13,241 bases of DNA from Gammaproteobacteria bacterium (lineage in GTDB: Bacteria > Pseudomonadota > Gammaproteobacteria > DSM-16500): positions 1-13,241 of the forward strand of contig VFKI01000130.1 of assembly GCA_009885665.1 (NCBI GenBank). Reading direction: 5' to 3'. The stretch's first letter is position 1, and each line of letters starts with the position of its first letter. Positions 1-6,222 of this stretch are shown here, piece by piece. Both the position numbers and the translations under genes were made by a program. The notes beneath the pieces are model-generated. The model was not told where the DNA came from. It saw only the letters and a list, made by a program, of their open reading frames with translations, and ran no database searches.

Positions 1-45
1 GGTAGAGGAACTGAGTACGCGGCAAACTGCATGAGATGAGCGTCA
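1..45 (-). repeat. 45-nt dispersed repeat, copy 1 (window edge)
   Basis: Read on the minus strand, this stretch matches 9061-9105 on the plus strand at 36 of 45 positions without gaps. In the 32-nt core, beginning ATGCAGTTTG and containing ACTCAGTTCC, 29 positions match. Neither copy lies in a recognisable gene. Both lie in long spacers near REP-like or hairpin sequence. The copy touches the window edge, so its true length is unknown. It could be a repeat, a MITE end, or the start of a small repeated gene. Confidence 0.6.
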
Positions 46-140
46 TGAGGGGAGAGGGAGAGCTGCGCTTCGGACCGAAGGACACCCACCCCATCGCAAC
101 CTTATACCCTATTTTATGTAGAGGATACCGCAAAAGTCCC
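46..140. other. non-coding spacer downstream of lptC, with small hairpin
   Basis: No gene is visible between the lptC stop and the window edge, and no start of lptA, which normally follows lptC directly. A short palindrome, CTTCGGACCGAAG, lies at 68-80. It has no T-run on either side, so a terminator is not supported. The purine-rich stretch just before it (about 48-62) resembles a worn version of the REP-like sequence at 8750-8930, but the match is too weak to claim homology. Confidence 0.4.
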
Positions 141-713
141 TTAAGCTGTTGGCACATACACGCTCCGAGTGTCTGACAGTAAATGGATGTTACCATTGCG
201 CAAATCTGCTTGCATGCCAACGCCATAGACTTTGGTATCCGGTTGCGTAATGGTGACAGGATCGTTGGTGTGCGCCTGTTCAGTGTCGGGGAATACGGTG
301 AGTGAATGCGTCGTCACAGTGGTTGCTGCAGTCTGACTGTCAGCGGGATGCATGATTTGCACATTGTCAGAAAAGACGATTTGTTGCAAACCATCGGTTG
401 CTAGCGCCGTTTGCGACGTTACTTGCCAAGGCGTAGGTGAGCGACGATAAATGGTGACATGCGGCAAGGCGAGGCGCGTGGCATTGTCGTCATTGTAATG
501 CATGAGGTCAGGTGACACGACGCGCAGGGTGGGCGCGCCATCTTGACCGAGAATGGTGGCAATAATATCGGTCATGAAGATATCCGCTTCACCATGATGC
601 GGGTGGTTATTGTTTATTTGATGTGACAGCAAGATAGACCAGATGCTTAAGCATACTGCTGTGATTAATAATAAGCTGATCAACCAAGTATTCCGTGAAA
701 ATGCTAATAGCAT
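141..713 (-). CDS. lptC: LPS export protein LptC
   Basis: LptC is the bitopic inner-membrane part of the Lpt bridge. It takes LPS from LptB2FG and passes it to periplasmic LptA. The 190-residue product is close to the E. coli length (191). It has one N-terminal membrane segment (about residues 9-29), then a periplasmic region rich in short beta strands, as expected for the LptC jellyroll (from about residue 43, ADIFMTD, to the end). The ATG at 713 is preceded by GAGG at 721-724 (minus strand) with a 7-nt gap, inside the last codons of kdsC. The 2-nt gap to the kdsC stop indicates cotranscription with kdsD-kdsC. Unlike E. coli, lptA does not follow within the 140 bases available. The family call rests on length, topology and position, since LptC sequences diverge strongly. 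Confidence 0.9.
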   Translation of the reverse strand: MLLAFSRNTWLISLLLITAVCLSIWSILLSHQINNNHPHHGEADIFMTDIIATILGQDGAPTLRVVSPDLMHYNDDNATRLALPHVTIYRRSPTPWQVTSQTALATDGLQQIVFSDNVQIMHPADSQTAATTVTTHSLTVFPDTEQAHTNDPVTITQPDTKVYGVGMQADLRNGNIHLLSDTRSVYVPTA

Positions 714-715
714 AA

Positions 716-1255
716 TTAAACCTCGTAATAACGGGCAATCAAGGCGTCTAATTTACCTTGTGCTTGCAGAATATGTTCCGCGAACTCACGTACGGCACCA
801 CGGCCGCCGTTTGTTTCGCTGATCCAGTCAACCGCTTTGTGCAGCAAGGGTGTAGCATCTGCAACAGTTGCGGAAAATCCCACGCGGTGTAGCAGGGGTA
901 GGTCGGGTAAGTCGTCGCCCATATAAGCAATTTGCATATCAGTCAACTGCAGTGTATCGCGTAGCTGTATGTAAGCTGCTATTTTATCATGTTGTCCCTG
1001 AAAAACATGCTGCACACCTAAATATGCCATGCGTTGTGTTACAGCAGGCGAAGTGCGTGCGGTAATAATGCCAACATCAATGCCTGCGCGTTGCAATAAT
1101 TTGATGCCGAGGCCATCGCGAACGTGGAAATCAATCTGTACGCTGGTATCACCCTCGCCACTATAACGCAGTTGACCCGTTGTCAGTACGCCATCGACAT
1201 CGAGGATAACGAGGCGAATTGCTTGCAGTTTTTGTATGGGGGTCAGTCTATTCAT
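716..1255 (-). CDS. kdsC: 3-deoxy-D-manno-octulosonate 8-phosphate phosphatase KdsC
   Basis: This cytoplasmic HAD-superfamily phosphatase removes the phosphate from Kdo-8-phosphate, giving Kdo for the LPS inner core. The protein has 179 residues, typical of the cap-less C1.7 subfamily that works as a tetramer. HAD motif I is DVDGVLT at residues 19-25 (nucleophile D19, acid/base D21). Motif II is the ITAR region near 64-67, the motif III lysine is near K91, and motif IV is GDDLPD at 113-118. The C-terminal GGRGAVREF tail is typical of KdsC. The start codon overlaps the kdsD stop by one base (TAATG), which indicates translational coupling, and lptC follows after 2 nt. All catalytic motifs are intact. 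Confidence 0.96.
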   Translation of the reverse strand: MNRLTPIQKLQAIRLVILDVDGVLTTGQLRYSGEGDTSVQIDFHVRDGLGIKLLQRAGIDVGIITARTSPAVTQRMAYLGVQHVFQGQHDKIAAYIQLRDTLQLTDMQIAYMGDDLPDLPLLHRVGFSATVADATPLLHKAVDWISETNGGRGAVREFAEHILQAQGKLDALIARYYEV

Positions 1256-2259
1256 TACATAATCCCGGCGCGCAAAATATCATGCATATGGACGACGCCT
1301 AGCGCTGTGCGCTGCGCATCTGCGACGATGAGCGCGGTAATGCGGTAGGTTTCCATTATACGTAAAGCTTCTTCTGCTAACATCGTGGCGGGAATGACTT
1401 TGGGGTTGCGGGTCATGATATCTTGAATGCGCGTTTGATTGATATTAATACCATTTTCGAAAGCGCGGCGTATGTCACCATCGGTAAAAATGCCCAGCAA
1501 TTCATCTGTGTCGCTGAGAATCGTGGTCATGCCTAATTTTTTCTGTGTCATTTCCATCAGAACGGTTTTTAGCGTAGCGTCAGGGGCGACGCGTGGCATT
1601 TCATCAGCCATATGCATGAGGTCGTTGACGCGTAAGAGTAAGCGCCGACCCAATGTGCCCCCTGGATGAGAAAAAGCAAAATCTTCAGCGGTAAAGCCTT
1701 TTTTTTCTAACAATGAGACAGCTAATGCATCTCCCATGACTAATGCGGCCGTAGTGCTCGTTGTGGGCGCTAATCCGAGAGGGCACGCTTCTTTTTCAAT
1801 ACTGACATCAAGATTGACCGTGGCCGTTGTAGCTAATGTTGAATTGGGATTACCCGTGAGCGTGATCAGGGGTAAGCCGAGTTGCTTGATGAGGGGGAGA
1901 ATATCCATAATTTCGCTGGTTTCGCCTGAGTTAGATAAGGCGAGAATGGCGTCATCTTTGGTAATCATACCAAAATCGCCATGCTTGGCTTCCGCAGGGT
2001 GGATAAAAAAAGCGGGGCTGCCGGTGCTCGCGAATGTGGCGGCAAGCTTTCTGGCGATATGACCGGACTTGCCCATGCCCATGACGATAATGCGACCGCG
2101 GGTGGCCAGTAAGTGCTGGCAAGCTTTGACAAAGTTTTCGTTGATGCGGGCGGCAAGCTTGTGGATGGCTTCTGCTTCATTGGTGATGACGGCGCGCGCC
2201 AACGCACAGATTTTATCCGCTTCTGATGCAATGTTTGTTTGAGGGGTTGCGATAGTCAT
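1255..2259 (-). CDS. kdsD: arabinose-5-phosphate isomerase KdsD
   Basis: KdsD interconverts D-ribulose 5-phosphate and D-arabinose 5-phosphate, the first step of Kdo synthesis, in the cytoplasm. The 334-residue product is near the E. coli length (328). It has a SIS sugar-isomerase domain with GMGKSGH at residues 61-67, HPAEAKHGD at 87-95 and SNSGETSE at 109-116. Two CBS domains follow (about 215-270 and 278-334), ending in the conserved VHMHDILRAG. It is the first gene of the leftward kdsD-kdsC-lptC unit and is divergent from mlaF, as in E. coli except that yrbG is absent. The ATG at 2259 has no strong Shine-Dalgarno (only GAG about 13 nt upstream), but the N-terminal alignment supports this start. 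No key residue is missing. Confidence 0.96.
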   Translation of the reverse strand: MTIATPQTNIASEADKICALARAVITNEAEAIHKLAARINENFVKACQHLLATRGRIIVMGMGKSGHIARKLAATFASTGSPAFFIHPAEAKHGDFGMITKDDAILALSNSGETSEIMDILPLIKQLGLPLITLTGNPNSTLATTATVNLDVSIEKEACPLGLAPTTSTTAALVMGDALAVSLLEKKGFTAEDFAFSHPGGTLGRRLLLRVNDLMHMADEMPRVAPDATLKTVLMEMTQKKLGMTTILSDTDELLGIFTDGDIRRAFENGININQTRIQDIMTRNPKVIPATMLAEEALRIMETYRITALIVADAQRTALGVVHMHDILRAGIM

Positions 2260-2409
2260 CCAGTTTTGCTCATAAAGAAAACTCGCTATTCTACCGCAAA
2301 ATGGGTGGATGGCGATAGAGAAAGCTTCAAAACTTGCACTTCCGTTGTCTTCCCATTACCATGCACGCACTACTTAGTGCTCCGTCAACACTGCATTCGT
2401 TAAGGCACC
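2260..2409. promoter_or_regulatory. divergent promoter region kdsD / mlaF
   Basis: This 150-nt spacer lies between two divergent operons, so it should hold both promoters. On the minus strand a TAGAAT hexamer (2293-2288) lies about 29 nt before the kdsD start, with no good -35. On the plus strand TTGCAC (2334-2339) and TACCAT (2357-2362) are separated by 17 nt upstream of mlaF. Both are moderate matches chosen by eye. AAGG at 2402-2405 is the likely ribosome site for mlaF. No operator is recognised. Confidence 0.4.
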
Positions 2410-3225
2410 ATGGATTCGTTGATCAAAATCGACAATTTGCACTTCAACCGTAATGGCCGCGCCATTTTTACGGGCGTGAATATTGAAATTCCGCGCGGTA
2501 AGATCGTCGCAATTATGGGGCCCAGTGGCACGGGTAAGACAACGTTGCTACGCTTGATTGGTGGACAATTACGACCACTGTCAGGTCAAGTGTCTGTCGA
2601 TGGCAATATTATTCATCGTTTGAGCCAAGCGGAGCTTTATCGCGTGCGGCGCCAAATGGGTATGTTATTTCAAACCGGTGGCTTGTTTACGCACTTAAGT
2701 GTGTTTGAAAATGTCGCATTTCCATTGCGCGAGCATACCCAGCTGACTGAATCGATGATACGCACCATTGTGTTGATGAAGTTACAAATGGTTGGCCTGC
2801 GGGGCGCGCGGCACCTCATGCCGAGCGAATTATCCGGTGGCATGGCGCGACGTGTTGCATTAGCGCGCGCGATTGCGCTGGATCCGGATCTCATTATGTA
2901 TGATGAACCGTTTACGGGGCAAGATCCGATTTCCATGGGTGTGTTAGTGCGTTTAATTCGTGATTTAAATAAAACGCTTGGTTTAACAACAATTATTGTA
3001 TCGCATGATGTGCCTGATACACTCTCCATCGCGGATTATGTTTATGTGATCTCGGGTGGTAATGTCATTGGTGCGGGTACGCCGGATGAATTACAAAAAA
3101 ATGACAGCGGCGAATTGGCGCAATTTTTGCATGGTAATTCAGATGGTCCGGTGGCTTTTCATTATCCGGCACCTGATCTTGCGACAGATTTTATTGAATT
3201 GAGCGAAGGAAATTCTAACCTATGA
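2410..3225 (+). CDS. mlaF: phospholipid ABC transporter ATPase MlaF
   Basis: MlaF is the cytoplasmic ATPase of the MlaFEDB complex, which moves phospholipids between the inner membrane and the periplasmic carrier MlaC to keep the outer membrane asymmetric. The 271-residue protein has all ABC motifs: Walker A GPSGTGKTT (residues 37-45), Q-loop Q88, signature LSGGMARR (141-148), Walker B LIMYDEP (161-167) and H-loop H199. The ATG at 2410 follows AAGG with 4 nt between. The stop overlaps the mlaE start (ATGA, 4 nt). First gene of a complete mlaFEDCB operon in the E. coli order. Confidence 0.97.
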   Translation: MDSLIKIDNLHFNRNGRAIFTGVNIEIPRGKIVAIMGPSGTGKTTLLRLIGGQLRPLSGQVSVDGNIIHRLSQAELYRVRRQMGMLFQTGGLFTHLSVFENVAFPLREHTQLTESMIRTIVLMKLQMVGLRGARHLMPSELSGGMARRVALARAIALDPDLIMYDEPFTGQDPISMGVLVRLIRDLNKTLGLTTIIVSHDVPDTLSIADYVYVISGGNVIGAGTPDELQKNDSGELAQFLHGNSDGPVAFHYPAPDLATDFIELSEGNSNL

Positions 3226-4004
3226 TCAATCGCATTGCAGATATTGGCCGTGGTGGATTGAATTTAATTGAAGCGTATGGCAAAGCGGGCATTTTATTGT
3301 ATCGCATTTTATTTCGTTGGCCGCGCATTACCAAAAATTTTTATTATGTTGTGCAGCAAATTTTTGCTGAAGGGGTGTTATCGCTCAGCATCATTGTTGT
3401 TTCCGGCCTTTTTATTGGCATGGTTTTAGCCTTGCAAGGTCATCACACCCTGGTGAAGTTCGGCGCATCAATGGAGTTGGGGCCGTTGGTTGCGCTCAGT
3501 GTGTTACGTGAATTGGGGCCTGTGGTAACGGCCATTTTATTTGCGGGACGCGCGGGTTCAGCGCTGGCGGCTGAAATTGGTTTAATGAAAGCGACGGATC
3601 AATTGTCTAGCATGGAGATGATGGCGGTTGATCCCATCGCACGCATCGTATCGCCACGGTTGTGGGGTGGATTTATTTCTTTACCGTTATTAACATTGAT
3701 TTTTAATGTTACGGCGATTTATGGTGCTTGGATGATTGGCGTACAATGGTTGGGATTTGATTCCGGTGCATTTTGGTCAAACATGCAATCTTCCGTAGAT
3801 TTTCATGTTGATGTTGTCAATGGTATTTGGAAAAGTGTGGTGTTTGGTTTTGTGGTAACGTTGATCGCAGTGTATCAAGGTTATTTTGCCGAGCCGACGT
3901 CAGCGGGCATTGCGCGTGCGACGACGCGTACGGTTGTGTATGGTTCACTCGCAGTATTGGCATTAGATTTTGTATTGACTGCAATGATGATAGGGGGTTG
4001 GTAA
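3222..4004 (+). CDS. mlaE: phospholipid ABC transporter permease MlaE
   Basis: MlaE is the inner-membrane permease of MlaFEDB and forms a dimer through which lipid passes to the MlaD hexamer. At 260 residues it has the normal family length. An N-terminal amphipathic stretch is followed by about five hydrophobic segments. The highly conserved EIGLMKATDQLSSMEMMAVD (about residues 117-136) is the coupling helix that contacts MlaF. The ATG overlaps the end of mlaF by 4 nt, and the TAA stop overlaps the mlaD ATG by one base, so translation is probably coupled throughout. Nothing is missing. Confidence 0.97.
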   Translation: MINRIADIGRGGLNLIEAYGKAGILLYRILFRWPRITKNFYYVVQQIFAEGVLSLSIIVVSGLFIGMVLALQGHHTLVKFGASMELGPLVALSVLRELGPVVTAILFAGRAGSALAAEIGLMKATDQLSSMEMMAVDPIARIVSPRLWGGFISLPLLTLIFNVTAIYGAWMIGVQWLGFDSGAFWSNMQSSVDFHVDVVNGIWKSVVFGFVVTLIAVYQGYFAEPTSAGIARATTRTVVYGSLAVLALDFVLTAMMIGGW

Positions 4005-4501
4005 TGCTGTCCCGCCGGATAGTTGAAACATTAGTAGGTTTATTATTATTGGCAGCAGTTGCGGCCTTGTTGGTGTTGGCATTTCGCGTGAGCGGCCTGA
4101 CCAATTTTATGCGTTCGCCAGGCTATATGGTAAAAGCAAGTTTTGAAGATATTGGCCAATTAAAACCGCGTGCGGCAGTGCGTATTGATGGCGTGACGAT
4201 TGGTGAAGTGACCGCTATTAATCTGGATCCTGCTACATTTAAAGCGGTGGTCAGTATGCGCATTGATGCAAACATGGATCACATTCCCGATGATTCATCA
4301 GCGGCGATTTTGACGTCGGGTTTATTGGGTGACAACTATGTTGCGCTGACGCCGATGTATAGTGAAACCTTTCTCAAGAATGGCAGCACGATTCAATATA
4401 CGCATTCTGCTATGATTCTTGAAAAATTAATTGGGCAGTTTTTGTTTAACATTCATAAACCTGCAGCAAGTGCGGCGACGCCGGCTGCATCGAAAAAATA
4501 A
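4004..4501 (+). CDS. mlaD: MCE-domain lipid-binding protein MlaD
   Basis: MlaD is anchored in the inner membrane and forms a hexameric MCE ring in the periplasm that passes lipids between MlaE and MlaC. The start is the ATG at 4004, overlapping the mlaE stop (TAATG). The frame stays open upstream to 3827, but that part lies inside mlaE and is not coding. The resulting 165-residue protein has a membrane anchor at about residues 8-27 and one MCE domain at about 38-115, with the G-V-x-I-G-E-V core at about 63-69 (RIDGVTIGEV region). The C-terminal tail is rich in Ala, Pro and Lys. It is slightly shorter than E. coli MlaD (183), mostly in the tail. Confidence 0.95.
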   Translation: MLSRRIVETLVGLLLLAAVAALLVLAFRVSGLTNFMRSPGYMVKASFEDIGQLKPRAAVRIDGVTIGEVTAINLDPATFKAVVSMRIDANMDHIPDDSSAAILTSGLLGDNYVALTPMYSETFLKNGSTIQYTHSAMILEKLIGQFLFNIHKPAASAATPAASKK

Positions 4502-4513
4502 CGGGAGTGTCAC

Positions 4514-5131
4514 ATGATGCGCAAAATGTTGCGTTGCTTTATGGGGTTATTGTTAGGGATGGTCGTGTGTGGCGTGGCTGTTGCTGCGGATAACCCTGAA
4601 GCGATATTAAGTCGTGTCGCTAACAATATGATTCAAAGCTTAGCAAAAAATGCAGTCACACTGCAAAGTGATCCAGCGCGGGTTTATAGTTTAACGCGTC
4701 AATATGTGTTGCCATTTGTTGATGCCACAGAAATGGCGCGCCGCGTATTGCCACCGAATGTGTGGCGTAATGCGACGCAAAGTCAGCAAACGCAATTTAC
4801 GCAATTGTTTACCGATACGTTGATTCACACCTATGCGTCAGCGCTGGCGCAATATCAAGGCGAGCAAATTAAATTTTATCCGATTCGTGGCGGTTATCAG
4901 GGTAAGCAAACGGTCGAAGTCAATAGTCTGATTACGCATCCCAACGGTAACCCACCTATTAATGTGGTGTATCGTTTAGTTGTCAATACCCACGGCGATT
5001 GGAAGTTGTATGATATGTCGGTGGAAGGTATTAGCATGCTAGAAAGTTTTCGTGAACAGTTTACGACGATGGGTGATATAGCAACTGTGATTAAAACTTT
5101 GCAACAGCATAATGCACAGGCGCCGGAATGA
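4514..5131 (+). CDS. mlaC: periplasmic phospholipid carrier MlaC
   Basis: MlaC is the soluble periplasmic shuttle that carries phospholipid between MlaA at the outer membrane and MlaFEDB at the inner membrane. The 205-residue precursor begins with a signal peptide: basic N-terminus, hydrophobic residues about 9-21, and a likely signal peptidase I site after AVA (22-24). No lipobox is seen, since the residue before Cys19 is Val. The mature part matches the MlaC/Ttg2D family, with YVLPFVDATEMARRVL early and YDMSVEGISMLESFREQF near the end. GGGAG at 4503-4507 precedes the ATG. An ATG three bases later (4517) is an equal alternative. The stop overlaps the mlaB start (ATGA). Confidence 0.96.
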   Translation: MMRKMLRCFMGLLLGMVVCGVAVAADNPEAILSRVANNMIQSLAKNAVTLQSDPARVYSLTRQYVLPFVDATEMARRVLPPNVWRNATQSQQTQFTQLFTDTLIHTYASALAQYQGEQIKFYPIRGGYQGKQTVEVNSLITHPNGNPPINVVYRLVVNTHGDWKLYDMSVEGISMLESFREQFTTMGDIATVIKTLQQHNAQAPE

Positions 5132-5460
5132 CAGATGCATTGATTGCGCGAAATGAAAAAGCAACAATTTATTCGGCTGGCGCTGGCAGATTGGGCATAA
5201 CCGGTGTGCTGGATTTTTTTAGTGTGCCAAATATTTGGCAGCAAAGTTTGCAACTCATAGCAGCGCAAGCTGTTATCGAAATTGATTTATCGACTGTAAC
5301 GCATTGTAGTAGTGCGGGTATTGCCTTGCTGATTGAATGGTTACGTTATGCCAAACGACATAATAAAACGATACATTTTAGTGGGATACCCGCGCAAACG
5401 CTGTCGATTGCCGCGGCAACAGGCTTGGCGCAGTTGTTAAGTTGCAAAAATGCGTTTTAA
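5128..5460 (+). CDS. mlaB: STAS-domain protein MlaB
   Basis: MlaB is the cytoplasmic STAS subunit that binds MlaF and stabilises the MlaFEDB transporter. The 110-residue protein has the STAS core DLSTVTHCSSAG at residues 53-64, corresponding to the D-x-S-x-V-x-x-x-D/S-T/S-A-G loop of the family. The start overlaps mlaC by 4 nt. Its 3' end is unusual: the last four residues (KNAF) and the TAA stop lie inside a dispersed repeat (5444-5553), so the natural C-terminus was probably altered when the repeat arrived. It is the last gene of the mla operon; ibaG and murA, which follow mlaB in E. coli, are absent. Confidence 0.92.
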   Translation: MTDALIARNEKATIYSAGAGRLGITGVLDFFSVPNIWQQSLQLIAAQAVIEIDLSTVTHCSSAGIALLIEWLRYAKRHNKTIHFSGIPAQTLSIAAATGLAQLLSCKNAF

Positions 5461-5553
5461 AGCGCAGTTTACACGCGCGTAAATGAGCATTTAAAACGCA
5501 TTTTTAACGAAGGGTTATCAAAAAAGACGAAGGTGCCGGATTTCGGTGAATAG
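5444..5553 (+). repeat. dispersed palindromic repeat, copy 1 (half-element)
   Basis: About 110 nt that align along almost the full length with 10772-10880 in the murE-mraY spacer. The differences are about a dozen substitutions plus a one-base indel near the right end. The left outer arm present in the second copy is not found here, where the sequence is mlaB coding, so this copy looks truncated or only partly inserted. It overlaps the mlaB stop codon. The internal stem-loop is listed separately. Confidence 0.8.
5446..5505 (+). terminator. large hairpin with A/T flanks, likely mla operon terminator
   Basis: Arms 5446-5461 and 5490-5505 are perfectly complementary over 16 bp. A further inner stem TTTAC (5468-5472) / GTAAA (5479-5483) closes a 6-nt loop. 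The 5' arm starts with five A and the 3' arm ends with five T, as in a bidirectional intrinsic terminator. It lies at the mlaB stop. The T-run is part of the stem and short, so efficiency is uncertain. Confidence 0.5.
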
Positions 5554-5585
5554 TTAGCTAAAAATTCTATATAGGAATGGATGCA

Positions 5586-6134
5586 ATGCAAGAACAAATT
5601 AAGCGCCAACTTGGCCAGATTATTTTTATGGGTCGTTGGTTTCAGTTGCCTTTATATTTTGGCTTATCTGTCATTTTGCTGATATATGCCTGGCTATTTA
5701 TTCGTCAGTTAATTAACCTGGTCGCACATGCCACAGCATTGAATGATATTCAGATCATGCTGCATGTACTGGATCTTATTGATGTGGTGATGATTGCTAA
5801 TTTGTTGATTATGGTAATTGTCGGCGGCTATGACACTTTTGTGGCGCCTCTGCGCCTAGGAAATCATCCTGATCGGCCAGAGTGGTTGGATTCTGTTAAT
5901 GCGGGCAGTATGAAAGTCAAGCTGGCATTGGCATTGGTGAGCATTTCCTCAATTCATCTGTTACGTACTTTTATTGATCCGAGCCAGCAAACGGATAACG
6001 CTATCCATTGGCAGGTTATGATTCACTTAACCCTGGTTTTTTCTACTTTGGCAATTGCTGCCGTTAATTATTTCTCCGAGCGTGCCAAGGCCAGCTTGCC
6101 TAGCGCTAGCGCTGCACCCAGTGTTTCAAAGTAA
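5586..6134 (+). CDS. yqhA: YqhA/UPF0114 family inner-membrane protein
   Basis: This small integral membrane protein belongs to the YqhA (TIGR00645/UPF0114) family, whose function is not established. The 182-residue product has four predicted membrane segments at about residues 21-39, 63-81, 110-128 and 143-162. Sequences shared with E. coli YqhA include YFGLS near residue 24, a D-x-x-M-x-x-x-LLIMVI segment near 66-79, and SISSIHLLRTF at 119-129. AGGA at 5573-5576 sits 9 nt before the ATG at 5586 but directly abuts the ATG at 5577, so 5586 is preferred; starting at 5577 adds three residues. It stands alone: the repeat at 5444-5553 separates it from mlaB, and the next gene has its own promoter-like sequence. 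Confidence 0.9.
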   Translation: MQEQIKRQLGQIIFMGRWFQLPLYFGLSVILLIYAWLFIRQLINLVAHATALNDIQIMLHVLDLIDVVMIANLLIMVIVGGYDTFVAPLRLGNHPDRPEWLDSVNAGSMKVKLALALVSISSIHLLRTFIDPSQQTDNAIHWQVMIHLTLVFSTLAIAAVNYFSERAKASLPSASAAPSVSK

Positions 6135-6184
6135 CTATTCATTCTGAAAAACGCTCAATCTAGCCAGTAGCGCCACACTTACCT

Positions 6185-6190
6185 TATAAT
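6185..6190 (+). promoter_or_regulatory. -10 box TATAAT upstream of the GGDEF gene
   Basis: A perfect TATAAT lies 32 nt before the preferred start at 6223. No good -35 is seen at 16-18 nt spacing. AAGGA at 6212-6216, 6 nt before the ATG at 6223, decides the start. Confidence 0.45.
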
Positions 6191-6222
6191 GAAGCTTCAG
6201 CTTACCGATGCAAGGATGCAGC

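Noticed and set aside
3827..4003. Upstream extension of the mlaD reading frame
   Set aside because: It lies wholly within mlaE in another frame and gives a Cys-rich non-family sequence. The ATG at 4004, overlapping the mlaE stop, gives the normal MlaD start with its membrane anchor.
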